A DNA stretch of 64,000 bases from positions 620,001-684,000 of the forward strand of contig NZ_JAVDDX010000001.1 in NCBI RefSeq assembly GCF_030848575.1. Direction: 5' to 3'. The position numbers were made by a program, and so were the translations under genes. The DNA comes from Haloarcula sp. H-GB4. GTDB lineage: Archaea; Halobacteriota; Halobacteria; Halobacteriales; Haloarculaceae. Under the pieces are notes generated by a model. It saw only the letters and a list, made by a program, of their open reading frames with translations, did no database searches and was not told where the DNA came from. This document shows, in pieces, positions 18,393 to 27,449 of this stretch. Each line of letters starts with the position of its first letter. Position 1 is the stretch's first letter.

Positions 18393-20150
18393 CTACCAGC
18401 GGGCGTACGCGTACGAGGCGACGAGGAGAATCCCCCCGAGTACGAGAAAGGAGAGTGTCCGGGCGAGCGTATCGAGCCCCTGCGTATCGTAGAGGAACAC
18501 CTTGACTGTCACCAGGCCGAGGACGACGACGCCCTGAAGCCGACGACTGCGGGCGTCAAGTGCGAGGCCAACCCCGACGAACACGAGCCCCAGAACTGCC
18601 CAGGCGACCGACAGACTCGCTCCCGAAAGCTCCAGTCCCAGAAGCACCACTGCGAGCCCGGTCGCAGTCCAGACGTACGGCGCAGCCACCGAAAGTTTGC
18701 GGTCACTGCTGGGTACCGTCGTCGATGTGCCGCTGAACCATCGACCGAGTGCATAGAAAACCGCGATTCCCAGCAGATAGGCGGCCGGCCGCCCCGTCAC
18801 CGTCGCAAGTGGGTCCGCAAGCGAGAACGCCGGTAATCTGGTCGCGTCCACAACGAGCAGTTTGACGACAGTCCCGACAGCGACGAGATGCCCGCCGATA
18901 CGGACCGCCCCTGCATCGTGCCGGGCTCCGAGCGCCAGCGCCCCACAGAGCAGGATGAGGAGACCGACGGTTTCGACGAACGGGTCGGCCGCGAGGATGA
19001 CACTGATGGCGAGTAGAACGACGGCAAGCACCCCAGAGGCGCTGTTTTGCTGTCTCAGGCGTGACTCCGTGACGGCGTAGATGCCGCCGAGGGCGAGCCC
19101 GACTGCCCCGACAGCTACCCCGTCCGGTGCCGTCGGGATGAGTCGACGAACGACTCCTTCCAGCAACAACACGGCGAACACGGCATTGGACGCGGTCGTC
19201 CCTTCCACCAGTCGGCGGTGCCATCGATCCGTTCGGTCGCTCGCACGGAGTACGTACACACCGGCAGCATATATTCCGAACGTCGCGGCGAGAACAGCGG
19301 TGGCGACCGCCTCAGGCGGCTCCAGCCGCTCCAACCACGCAAGGTGGAGCACGTAGGCCGGGAGGACGCTGCCGAGGACGAGTCGGCTCCACGGGCGGAC
19401 AGCGGCGATGGTCACGAGCCCGGCAGTGAGAAGCACGACGTAGGCCGGCGAGACGATGAAGGACCCGGCGTCGATTCCGACGTAGGCAGTGACGTATCCC
19501 AGCAGGAACGCCTCGCCGGCGACAGCCGGTGCGTGGTCCCGGACCGAGAGCGCCGCGGTGGCGGCCACGAGAGCTGTCAAGACCAGCAGCACCGCCCACA
19601 GTGGCGCTCCGATGGCAGCGCGGTACGACTCGAAGCCGTAGGCCGCGTAGACGCTGAAATACGCGATTGCGAGGCCAGTCCCGGCGACGAGTCGCCCCCA
19701 CCGGCTGTAGCCCTGTGCCTCGGCGGCGTACCGGCCGCCAGCGAGCAGTATGAGCCCGCCCGCCGTGCCGGTGAGTACACGCCCGAGCGGGCCGAGGTAT
19801 CCCGCCTCGATGGCCAGCCGAATGAAGAAGACGACGCCGACCACCAGCGTGAGGCCACCGACCCCACCGAGCCACTTCATCCCGATGTTGCGCTCCCAGT
19901 TCCGTTCGTCGGCCGGTGCGTTGCTGTCGGCAGTCTCGCCGGTGTCTGGCTCTGGCTCCGTACTACCTACGGACTCCGATTCGGGAGCCGCTGTGTCCGA
20001 CTCGACTGCTGTGCTGGCAGTTTCGGCCTCGGTGGACGGAGGCGGGTCGGTGTCTAACGCCGACTCCAGGGCGGCGATGCGTGTGTGGAGGGCATCAACC
20101 TCGGCACGGAGTTCCTGTACCTCCGCACTGAGGTCGCCATCATCGCTCAT
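18393..20150 (-). CDS. DUF2339-type polytopic membrane protein
   Basis: 585-aa membrane protein. A short coiled-coil N-terminus (ELRAEVDALHTRIAALES, about residues 13-30) and an acidic, disordered Glu/Ser/Thr linker precede about 18-20 consecutive hydrophobic segments from residue 95 to the C-terminus. This layout matches the DUF2339 family, whose function is not established. The start at 20150 (MSDDGDLS) is preferred, since the longer frame adds a non-acidic, Cys-rich stretch overlapping the divergent glycosyltransferase leader. Confidence 0.85.
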   Translation of the reverse strand: MSDDGDLSAEVQELRAEVDALHTRIAALESALDTDPPPSTEAETASTAVESDTAAPESESVGSTEPEPDTGETADSNAPADERNWERNIGMKWLGGVGGLTLVVGVVFFIRLAIEAGYLGPLGRVLTGTAGGLILLAGGRYAAEAQGYSRWGRLVAGTGLAIAYFSVYAAYGFESYRAAIGAPLWAVLLVLTALVAATAALSVRDHAPAVAGEAFLLGYVTAYVGIDAGSFIVSPAYVVLLTAGLVTIAAVRPWSRLVLGSVLPAYVLHLAWLERLEPPEAVATAVLAATFGIYAAGVYVLRASDRTDRWHRRLVEGTTASNAVFAVLLLEGVVRRLIPTAPDGVAVGAVGLALGGIYAVTESRLRQQNSASGVLAVVLLAISVILAADPFVETVGLLILLCGALALGARHDAGAVRIGGHLVAVGTVVKLLVVDATRLPAFSLADPLATVTGRPAAYLLGIAVFYALGRWFSGTSTTVPSSDRKLSVAAPYVWTATGLAVVLLGLELSGASLSVAWAVLGLVFVGVGLALDARSRRLQGVVVLGLVTVKVFLYDTQGLDTLARTLSFLVLGGILLVASYAYARW

Positions 20151-20281
20151 ACAGTGACACGTTGCGGAGTCGCTGTAATAAACATCCAGCCGAACGACAG
20201 GTTTGTCGAGGGCAAACCTGTCGTCTGCCGCCGTCAGACTCGAACGGGTGGATTTTTGAGCGGCCACGTCGTCGCCCCTGT

Positions 20282-21340
20282 ATGCGTGTCGCGGTCGTCG
20301 CCATGGAGACGAGTCAGTACCGGGACACAGTGGGCCGGACCCGGCTGGAGCGGGTGGCCACCGAACTCGCCGCTGCCGGCCACGACGTGACCGTGTTCTG
20401 TTCGCAGTGGTGGCCGGGGTTCGATAATCAGCGCGAGCGCGACGGCGTTACGTACCGCGCTGTCACCGTCTCGCCCACTGTCCCGTCCTTCTGTGTCCGC
20501 CTGCCAGTCATGCTTGCTCGGTTCCGACCGGATGTCGTCCACGTTCACCCGACACCAGCATCAGTCTCGCTCGCGGCCAAGACCGGCGCAACGCTTTCAC
20601 GCGCACCGCTTTTGACGGAGTGGTTCGGGGACGAGGACGTCCCCAAAAACCGCCGGGCTAGCCTTGCGCTTCAGGCGTCGGACTGTCTCATCACCCCCTC
20701 TGAACTCGTCCGTACGCGGGTCCGAGAGCGGGGGGCGACGGCGGACCAGACCACGATACTCCCACAGAGCATCGACATGGATCTCGTTAGAGAGGCCGAT
20801 GCCGGCGAGGAGATCGACGTGGTGTACGCCCATCGACTGGACGGCAGTGCGAACGTCGAGTCGCTGCTGCTCGGGCTGGCGGAACTCAGACAGAAGGGCT
20901 GGTCGGCGACGATCATCGGTGACGGCCCGGAACGGGAGTACTACGAACAGGAGGCGGCCGACCTTCGTATCGACGACCGCGTGACCTTCGCCGGCGCGTG
21001 CGATATCGAAGAGCGCGTCTCGGTTTACAAGGGCGCGCACGTATTCGTCCAGACGGCGTTCCGGGAGTGTTTCGCCACGGACCTCCTCTGGGCAATGGCC
21101 TGTGGCTGTATCGGCATCGTGGAGTACCAGGCCGAGTCGTCGGCCCACGAACTCATCGAGCAGCGCGACCGTGCCTTCCGGGTGACGAACCCGCAGGAAA
21201 TCGCCGACAAAATCACCGAGTCGGCCGGCTTCGAGCGCCGGACGGTCGACGAGTCCTTCGTCGAGTTCGACCACACACAGGTCCGTGCGGAGTACGAGGA
21301 CCTCTACGAGAAGCAAATCGAGGATACTGGCCTTTTCTAA
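20282..21340 (+). CDS. Glycosyltransferase, GT4-like (group 1)
   Basis: 352-aa GT-B fold glycosyltransferase. The N-terminal acceptor domain begins MRVAVVAMETSQYRDT and includes the ELAAAGHDVTVF and DVVHVHP motifs. The C-terminal nucleotide-sugar domain includes IIGDGPERE and the E-x7-E-type segment around AFRECFATDLLWAMACG. There is no membrane segment. It probably acts on the cytoplasmic side, in cell-surface glycan or lipid glycosylation; donor and acceptor are unknown. The start at 20282 is supported by homology to the standard N-terminus; the frame extends upstream to 20162 without coding character. Confidence 0.88.
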   Translation: MRVAVVAMETSQYRDTVGRTRLERVATELAAAGHDVTVFCSQWWPGFDNQRERDGVTYRAVTVSPTVPSFCVRLPVMLARFRPDVVHVHPTPASVSLAAKTGATLSRAPLLTEWFGDEDVPKNRRASLALQASDCLITPSELVRTRVRERGATADQTTILPQSIDMDLVREADAGEEIDVVYAHRLDGSANVESLLLGLAELRQKGWSATIIGDGPEREYYEQEAADLRIDDRVTFAGACDIEERVSVYKGAHVFVQTAFRECFATDLLWAMACGCIGIVEYQAESSAHELIEQRDRAFRVTNPQEIADKITESAGFERRTVDESFVEFDHTQVRAEYEDLYEKQIEDTGLF

Positions 21341-21389
21341 TCGAAACGGCGCTCAGACGCACTGACGGCGAGCAGAAACGCGCCGTCAG

Positions 21390-23129
21390 TCAGTACGGGA
21401 TGACGCGGAACCCTTCGGGGAGCACCAGCCCGAACACAAGGAACAGCACGGCTGCGATACCCGCCGCGATGAGGGCGTAGGGGGCTTGACTCCTGACGTG
21501 GACCATGTGATCGCTGCCGCTCGTCGAGGAGGCCAGCACGGTCGTGTCGCTGATGGGCGATGTGTGGTCACCGAAGATGCCGCCGCTGAACACCGCGCCG
21601 AGGACGAGCGGGAGGTTCGCGCCCGTCGAGAACGCCAGCGGGATGGCGATGGGGAACATGATGCCGTAGGTCGACCACGACGACCCATCGGAGAAGCTGA
21701 CAAAAGAGGTCACGAGGAAGATGCCGACTGGGATGATGAACGCCGGCACGCCGCCGAAGACGTTCGTCACGAACGACGAGACACCGAGTATCGTCACTGC
21801 GTTCTGGATGGAACTGGCGAACATCAGGATGACAGCAGCCAGGAGGATGCCCTTGAAACCGACCATCATCGCATCGGTGGCGTCGTCGTTCGACGGGATG
21901 TCGCCCTTCCAGCGATACAGCAGGAAGCCGACGATAAGTGCTGAGAACGAGGCGAGACCGAGCTGGACGCCACCGATGTTGAACGCCCAGGGACCGCTCG
22001 GCGGCGTGATTAGCTGCCAACTGCCGAGTTGGAGCAGTGTGGCCCCCATCCCTTCCTTCCCTTTGACGTAGATAACGGGGCTGGCCCGCCAGAACATCGC
22101 GCCGAGGCCGACGACGATCATGGTGAGGATCGGCCAGGCGAAGTTCCGCCAGTCCGGTGTGGCGGTTTCGGACATCTCGTATTCGTCCATCTCCGCAGAT
22201 ATCATCGGATCGGCGTCGTCGCCGACGACCTTCCCTTCGTTTCTCGCTCGGGACTCCTCTGTTCCCATCCCGTAGATGTTTGGCACGACCTGCCACGCGA
22301 CGAGGCCAGCGAGTCCAAGCGCGATCCATGAGTAAAAGCCGGTAAACAGCGTGTTGAAAAACAGCGGCCAGACGGCGCCGGTTGCCGCGGTGACCTGCTC
22401 GCCGCCGGTGTTCACGAAGTTCGTCATCCCCGACGGCAGCGTTCCCTGACGCTGTGCCTCAACGAGGCCACCTCCGATGAAGCCGACCATCGCCGCTCCC
22501 CAGGTCGAGTAGAACGCGAGCCGGGACGCCGGCGACCCCGCTGAGTCGACGTAGTAGGCCAGCTTGGCCCGTGACACGTCGAACTTGTCGGTCAGCGGTC
22601 GCATCATTGAGCCGACCACGAGGCAGTTGAAGTAGTCGTCAATGTGGATGGAGATACCGGCCAGAAACGCAGCCTTCTCGGCGTCTGCGGCGGAGTCGGC
22701 CCGTGCCACCAGCGCCTCCAGCACACCCTGAATCGCACCAGCTCGAATCATCAGTCCGATCAGCCCGCCGATGGCGAAGATGGCGAGCAAGACGTTCTTG
22801 ACGTACCACTCTCCGAATAGCGGGGCCGTGGCAATTATATCTGGAACGAGCTTCAGGCCGAAAATGCCGCCAAGCACGATGCCACCAAGACCGACCGTCC
22901 AGGGACTCCCGTCCTCGGCCTGTGGCTGGACGGTCGCCACCTCGCCGCCAGCGGTGATCAGGTCCGACGGGACCCCGACTGCTTGGGGGTGTAATGCGCC
23001 GACCAGCATGCCTGTGATGACGATACCCACGAACAGTCCGATAAGCGCGTCTCGGGTGTACCAGGCGAGACCGATTGCGACGAGCGCTGGAACGATTGAC
23101 CACGGTCCAGCCGCGATTCCCTCAACCAT
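21390..23129 (-). CDS. Na+/H+ antiporter, NhaC family
   Basis: 579-aa membrane antiporter with about 12-13 transmembrane helices. It contains the NhaC-like opening (GPWSIVPALVAIGLAWYTRDALIGLF in outline) and conserved polar segments such as SIHIDDYFNCL and FSDGSSWSTYG in the middle and late helices. It likely exports Na+ in exchange for protons, needed for ion homeostasis in a halophile. The start at 23129 is chosen because the upstream extension (to 23543) is antisense to the helicase gene and lacks membrane character. Confidence 0.93.
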   Translation of the reverse strand: MVEGIAAGPWSIVPALVAIGLAWYTRDALIGLFVGIVITGMLVGALHPQAVGVPSDLITAGGEVATVQPQAEDGSPWTVGLGGIVLGGIFGLKLVPDIIATAPLFGEWYVKNVLLAIFAIGGLIGLMIRAGAIQGVLEALVARADSAADAEKAAFLAGISIHIDDYFNCLVVGSMMRPLTDKFDVSRAKLAYYVDSAGSPASRLAFYSTWGAAMVGFIGGGLVEAQRQGTLPSGMTNFVNTGGEQVTAATGAVWPLFFNTLFTGFYSWIALGLAGLVAWQVVPNIYGMGTEESRARNEGKVVGDDADPMISAEMDEYEMSETATPDWRNFAWPILTMIVVGLGAMFWRASPVIYVKGKEGMGATLLQLGSWQLITPPSGPWAFNIGGVQLGLASFSALIVGFLLYRWKGDIPSNDDATDAMMVGFKGILLAAVILMFASSIQNAVTILGVSSFVTNVFGGVPAFIIPVGIFLVTSFVSFSDGSSWSTYGIMFPIAIPLAFSTGANLPLVLGAVFSGGIFGDHTSPISDTTVLASSTSGSDHMVHVRSQAPYALIAAGIAAVLFLVFGLVLPEGFRVIPY

Positions 23130-23231
23130 GCCGGCAGGTCTAGGTGGCGCTATATTAAGGTATGTATTCACACCCGCATCAGGGATGGTCCAGACGAAAC
23201 CCGTTTGAGCGTCGGTCCCCTCCATTCGGTA

Positions 23232-25097
23232 GTGACAGACGAGGAGCCAGCCGACCGAGACGACGACTCTGACTCCACCCCGGAACTCGAACTCGACGCC
23301 GTCTACGACGCTATCGACGCCGTCGGTCGTCCGCACCTGACGGCGACAGAGTTCTCCCGAAAGACGGACCTGACACCCGACGAGGCGCGGGCAGAACTGG
23401 AGCGTCTCGCCGACGACGGCGACATCGAGCGCCAGGACGTTTCCGAGGTCGAGTCCGTGTGGTATCCGACAGACATCGCCGAAGTGACCGACCGCGAGCG
23501 TGTAGTTCTGTTTCCCGACCGGCGGGAGGTCGTCGTCGAACACCCCGAACAGTTCACACGAGCACAGCTCTCACAGTTCGCCCGCTTGCAGGACACCAAC
23601 CGTTCGGGCGGGTACGTGTACGAACTCCGCGAGGAGGACATCTGGGCCGCGCCCCACGAGTCCTTAGACGACCTTCTGACGACGATGCGGGACGTGCTGG
23701 GCGAGCGCTCGCCACACCTCGAAGAGTGGGTGACGAGCCAGTGGGAACGCGCCCGGAAATTCCGCCTGAAGACCCACGAGGACGGGTATGTCGTACTCGA
23801 AGCCGAAAGCGACGACCTGATGGGCAACGTCGCCCGGCCGAAACTCGACGATGACCACCTCCGAGCCCCCATCTCGGACTCGGAGTCGTGGGTCAATGAG
23901 GACGCCACCGCCGAAATCAAGCGCACGCTGTACGAGGCAGGCTATCCGGTCCGGGACGACCGCGACCTCGAAACGGGCGACGCCATCGACATGGACCTTC
24001 GCCTGCGCCTGCGGGACTACCAGCAGGACTGGGTGGAACGATTCACCGAACAGGGCTCGGGCGTGTTCGTCGGCCCGCCCGGTTCAGGCAAGACTGTCGC
24101 CGCGATGGGTGCGATGGCCGCTATCAGCGGCGAAACGCTGATTCTCGTCCCCTCGCGGGAACTCGCGACTCAGTGGCACGACGAACTGGTCCGGCACACC
24201 TCGCTGACCGACGACGACATCGGCGAGTACCACGGCGGCGAGAAGTCTATCCGCCCCGTTACCATCGCCACCTACCGTACTGCTGGGATGGACCGACACC
24301 GGAAGCTATTCGACCAGCGCAAGTGGGGCCTCATCGTCTTCGATGAGGTCCACCACGTCCCGTCGCCGATTCACCGTCGGAGCGCGGACCTCCAGACCAA
24401 ACACCGACTGGGGCTTACCGCCACACCGACCAGAGAGAGCGACGACGAGGAGGAGATATTCACGCTCATCGGCCCACCTATCGGGACGGACTGGGGCAAG
24501 TTGTTCGACGAGGGTTACGTCGCCGAACCGGAGGTCGAAATCCGCCTTGTTCCGTGGGGGAACGAGACGGAACAGTCCGAGTACAGTTCCACCTCGGGCC
24601 ACGACCGCCGGCAGGCCGCCGCCAGCAACACCGGGAAGATCGACGAGATACGCTATGCGCTGGCCGAGAACCCGGCCGCAAAGGCACTGGTGTTCATCGA
24701 GTATCTCGACCAAGGTGAGGCTATTAGCGAGGCCATCGATGCGCCGTTTATCAGCGGCGAGACGCCACACGCCCGCCGGGAGAAGCTGTTCGACGAGTTC
24801 CGCCGTGGCGAACTGAACACGCTGGTCGTCTCTCGCGTCGGCGACGAGGGGATCGACCTGCCGGACGCCGAACTCGCGCTCGTCGCCTCTGGACTGGGTG
24901 GGTCCCGTCGGCAGGGCGCACAGCGGGCCGGGCGGACGATGCGCCCTGCCGGCGACGCCCGGATGGTCATTCTCGCGACGCGAGGGACGACGGAGGAGGA
25001 CTTCGTCCGCCGCCAGATGCGCCACCTCGCTTCGAAGGGCATCCGCGTGACCGAGACAGAGGCCGAGGCTGTCGAGCCACCGGCAAAGACAGAGTGA
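23232..25097 (+). CDS. XPB/Rad25-like superfamily 2 DNA helicase
   Basis: 621-aa SF2 helicase. An N-terminal acidic winged-helix-like region (about 20-90) and a middle domain precede two RecA domains. Walker A is GPPGSGKT (near residue 280), the DEVHH box lies at about 375, and GLTATPTR is motif III-like. Later motifs include the VSRVGDEGIDLPDA and AQRAGRTMRP segments. The family unwinds DNA in repair or transcription-coupled processes; the haloarchaeal proteins are usually called Rad25/XPB. Both available starts are non-ATG: TTG at 23205 or GTG at 23232. It is divergent from the antiporter with a short shared promoter region. Confidence 0.9.
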   Translation: MTDEEPADRDDDSDSTPELELDAVYDAIDAVGRPHLTATEFSRKTDLTPDEARAELERLADDGDIERQDVSEVESVWYPTDIAEVTDRERVVLFPDRREVVVEHPEQFTRAQLSQFARLQDTNRSGGYVYELREEDIWAAPHESLDDLLTTMRDVLGERSPHLEEWVTSQWERARKFRLKTHEDGYVVLEAESDDLMGNVARPKLDDDHLRAPISDSESWVNEDATAEIKRTLYEAGYPVRDDRDLETGDAIDMDLRLRLRDYQQDWVERFTEQGSGVFVGPPGSGKTVAAMGAMAAISGETLILVPSRELATQWHDELVRHTSLTDDDIGEYHGGEKSIRPVTIATYRTAGMDRHRKLFDQRKWGLIVFDEVHHVPSPIHRRSADLQTKHRLGLTATPTRESDDEEEIFTLIGPPIGTDWGKLFDEGYVAEPEVEIRLVPWGNETEQSEYSSTSGHDRRQAAASNTGKIDEIRYALAENPAAKALVFIEYLDQGEAISEAIDAPFISGETPHARREKLFDEFRRGELNTLVVSRVGDEGIDLPDAELALVASGLGGSRRQGAQRAGRTMRPAGDARMVILATRGTTEEDFVRRQMRHLASKGIRVTETEAEAVEPPAKTE

Positions 25098-25109
25098 GCA
25101 GGGATGGGG

Positions 25110-25718
25110 CTACGCTCGCGCCTGGAAAAACGCGAAAACCCCACCGAGTTCATCGTCGACGGTCTCGACGTCGATGACGGAGAAGCCGGCCTCGGTCAGT
25201 AGCTCGCGATTGCGCTCGCGGCCATGGAAGCTCCAGGCCATCTCGGTATCGGTCCCCAGCCAGTCCTCGTTGTGGCCTTCCCATTGTTCGTCGCCCAGCG
25301 CGGCCAGTAGTCGACCGCCCGGTTTGAGCACGCGCTCAAACTCGGCGAAGACGCCGGCGTGTTCCGCTCGTGGGACGTGGATGACCGCGTGCAGTGAGAC
25401 GACCGCGTCGAACGTGTCTGCCGGGAACGGCAGCGCTGCCAGATCTCCCTGACAGAGCCGCGATCCGGGGAGCCGTTCGCCTGCCATCTGTAGCTGCTCG
25501 CGAGAGAGATCTAGCCCTGTGACGGTGTGATCGGTTTCGAGAACGTCCATCGCTGGCGTCCCAGCGCCACAGCCGGCATCGAGGACCCGACTCTCGGCAG
25601 GTAGCCGATCCGCGAGGCCCGCGACCAGATCGCGCTCGCGACCCTCGCCGTCACGCTGGGCTGCGTATGCCGCGGCGATATCGTCGTAGCCCTCGCGGAC
25701 GATGTCGCGTCGGTTCAT
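25110..25718 (-). CDS. Class I SAM-dependent methyltransferase
   Basis: 202-aa small-molecule-type methyltransferase. The glycine-rich SAM motif VLDAGCGAGTPAMDVL is present. An acidic residue follows the second strand (GLDLSREQL), and a motif similar to the PFPADTFDAVVSLHAVIHV region of methyltransferase family 11 is visible. The start at 25718 (MNRRDIV) is preferred over an upstream ATG. It is convergent with the helicase gene. The substrate cannot be inferred. Confidence 0.9.
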   Translation of the reverse strand: MNRRDIVREGYDDIAAAYAAQRDGEGRERDLVAGLADRLPAESRVLDAGCGAGTPAMDVLETDHTVTGLDLSREQLQMAGERLPGSRLCQGDLAALPFPADTFDAVVSLHAVIHVPRAEHAGVFAEFERVLKPGGRLLAALGDEQWEGHNEDWLGTDTEMAWSFHGRERNRELLTEAGFSVIDVETVDDELGGVFAFFQARA

Positions 25719-25819
25719 ACGCGGTGCTCTCGACTGACCAGAATAGCTCTTTGGGTGGTGTGTGAGCGGGTACACCCCGCGCTCACACCTCGCACTACGT
25801 AGCTGGCTGGGAATCGAAG

Positions 25820-27313
25820 TTACGCCGTATCTGTGTCGAGTCGACGCGCGGTTTCGGCTACGTCCTGAATCTTCTCCGTCTGCTTCTCGTTCGTCGCCGC
25901 GAGGTCGTCGAGTTGTGCCGATATATCGTCGATCCCGCTCGACAGTTCGTCGACCATGCTGGCGACCGCTTCTGTCGACGCCGCTTGGTCGTCGGTCGCC
26001 GCAGAGACTTCCTGAATGCCCTGTGACGCCTCGTTGACCGCCGAAACGATCTCTTCGAGTCGTTCAGCTGCCGTCTCGACCTGATCGATACCCTCCGTCA
26101 CCTGCTCAGTCACGGTTTCGAGGCTCTCGACGGCATCGACAGTCTCGTCCTGAATCTCCGTGACGGTGTCTTCGATCTGGTTCGCGTGTTCCTGTGAATC
26201 GCCCGCGAGCGTCTTGATTTCGTCGGCGACAACAGCAAACCCATCGCCCGCTTCGCCGGCACGTGCGGCCTCGATGGAGGCGTTCAGCGCGAGCATATTG
26301 GTCTGGTCAGCGATGTCGTTTATCACTTCGACGATGTCATCGATTTCGTCGGCTTGCTCCTGCAGGCCCGCGATATCAGCCGAAACCGTGTCGACGGCGT
26401 CGTCGACCTCATTCATCATAGTCGCGGCCTGCTGTGCGGCTTCGTTCCCGCGTTCAGCCTTCTGTTCGGCCGATGTGCTAGTACTTGCGACCTCTTCGGC
26501 GGTCGAGGCGATCTCTTCGATTGTCGCGCTCATATCCGCAACCTCGCCCGCCACTTCGTCCATTGACTCGGACTGGCTCTCGGCAGCGGCGTTGATCTGC
26601 TGGTTCGTCTGCGCGACCTCTTCGGCTGAGGTGCTCAGTTCGTCGATAGGCCCCTGCAGTCCGCTCTCGACCCCCTCCATCAGCGCTTGTTGGTCATCGA
26701 TTGCTGATTCAAGTCGCTGACTGTATGAGTCGATGTAGGTGTCCATCGCGACCTGCTGGTCGAGGTTCAACAGTTTGAACACTGACAGCGCCCGCGACTG
26801 CATTTCTTCGAGCGCTTCGTCCCGGGCAGCGTCGCCCGATTGCAGGTCTTCGACGATTGTCCGCAGGAAGTGTTCGAAATAGATGGTGTAGGCCCCGAGA
26901 TAGATCTTCGGCCCGAGGTCGAGCATATCGTGAATCTTCCCGATACGGGCCCGATTCTCGAAGTACTGTTTGTCGTAGGTCCCGGCGACGAGGTCCCGGA
27001 GGTACTGTGACTGCGTGTTTTTCAGCTGGTCGACTGACTTGGTGGATCGCCCAAAAATCTCGACAGTCTCGTCGAACGACTGGAGGTGATCGTAGAAGTC
27101 GTCGACGACAGATTCCGCCCGGGCGTTCGTCTCATCTGCCATCGCGGTGAGATTGTCGGCGTCAGACTCGTCAAATCCAGTAAAATCCTTCCGCCAGTGT
27201 ATCTCTCTGGTGTCAAGTCCAATGCGATCGGTCAGCGTCCCGCCGTCGACGCCAGACCTGTCAGATTTAGTGATGCGTTTCCGAGAGCCCGTACTCTCGC
27301 TCTGGAATGCCAT
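25820..27313 (-). CDS. hemAT: Globin-coupled methyl-accepting transducer (HemAT-type)
   Basis: 497-aa soluble chemotaxis transducer for oxygen sensing. An N-terminal globin sensor domain spans about residues 25-185, with proximal haem ligand His128 in RIGKIHDM. A linker and a long MCP coiled coil follow. The conserved hairpin tip ([19 protein letters not shown], near residue 340) binds CheA/CheW, and Glu/Gln-rich methylation helices flank it. No transmembrane segment is present, so it is cytoplasmic. A TATA-like TTATATG (27339-27345) lies about 29 bases before the ATG, suggesting leaderless expression. No other che genes are nearby. Confidence 0.95.
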   Translation of the reverse strand: MAFQSESTGSRKRITKSDRSGVDGGTLTDRIGLDTREIHWRKDFTGFDESDADNLTAMADETNARAESVVDDFYDHLQSFDETVEIFGRSTKSVDQLKNTQSQYLRDLVAGTYDKQYFENRARIGKIHDMLDLGPKIYLGAYTIYFEHFLRTIVEDLQSGDAARDEALEEMQSRALSVFKLLNLDQQVAMDTYIDSYSQRLESAIDDQQALMEGVESGLQGPIDELSTSAEEVAQTNQQINAAAESQSESMDEVAGEVADMSATIEEIASTAEEVASTSTSAEQKAERGNEAAQQAATMMNEVDDAVDTVSADIAGLQEQADEIDDIVEVINDIADQTNMLALNASIEAARAGEAGDGFAVVADEIKTLAGDSQEHANQIEDTVTEIQDETVDAVESLETVTEQVTEGIDQVETAAERLEEIVSAVNEASQGIQEVSAATDDQAASTEAVASMVDELSSGIDDISAQLDDLAATNEKQTEKIQDVAETARRLDTDTA

Positions 27314-27386
27314 GGAGAAGAGTCAACCGACATAGGGGTTATATGTTCGCCCCTGATTCTCACCATTGAGAAATATAAAAAGGTGG

Positions 27387-27398
27387 CCAAATATTTGG
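27387..27398. promoter_or_regulatory. Perfect 12-bp palindrome upstream of hemAT
   Basis: CCAAATATTTGG is a perfect palindrome, 74 bases upstream of the hemAT ATG and about 45 bases upstream of its TATA element. It lies in the short gap after folCP. Position and symmetry suit a dimeric activator or repressor site; the regulator is unknown. Confidence 0.4.
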
Positions 27399-27449
27399 GG
27401 TTGGCAGTCACGTCTGTCGATTATCCGGCCGCCTGTTTAGCAGTCAGAA

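Noticed and set aside
23130-23543. N-terminal extension of the NhaC-type antiporter
   Set aside because: Antisense to the helicase gene and without membrane character; the ATG at 23129 fits the family start.
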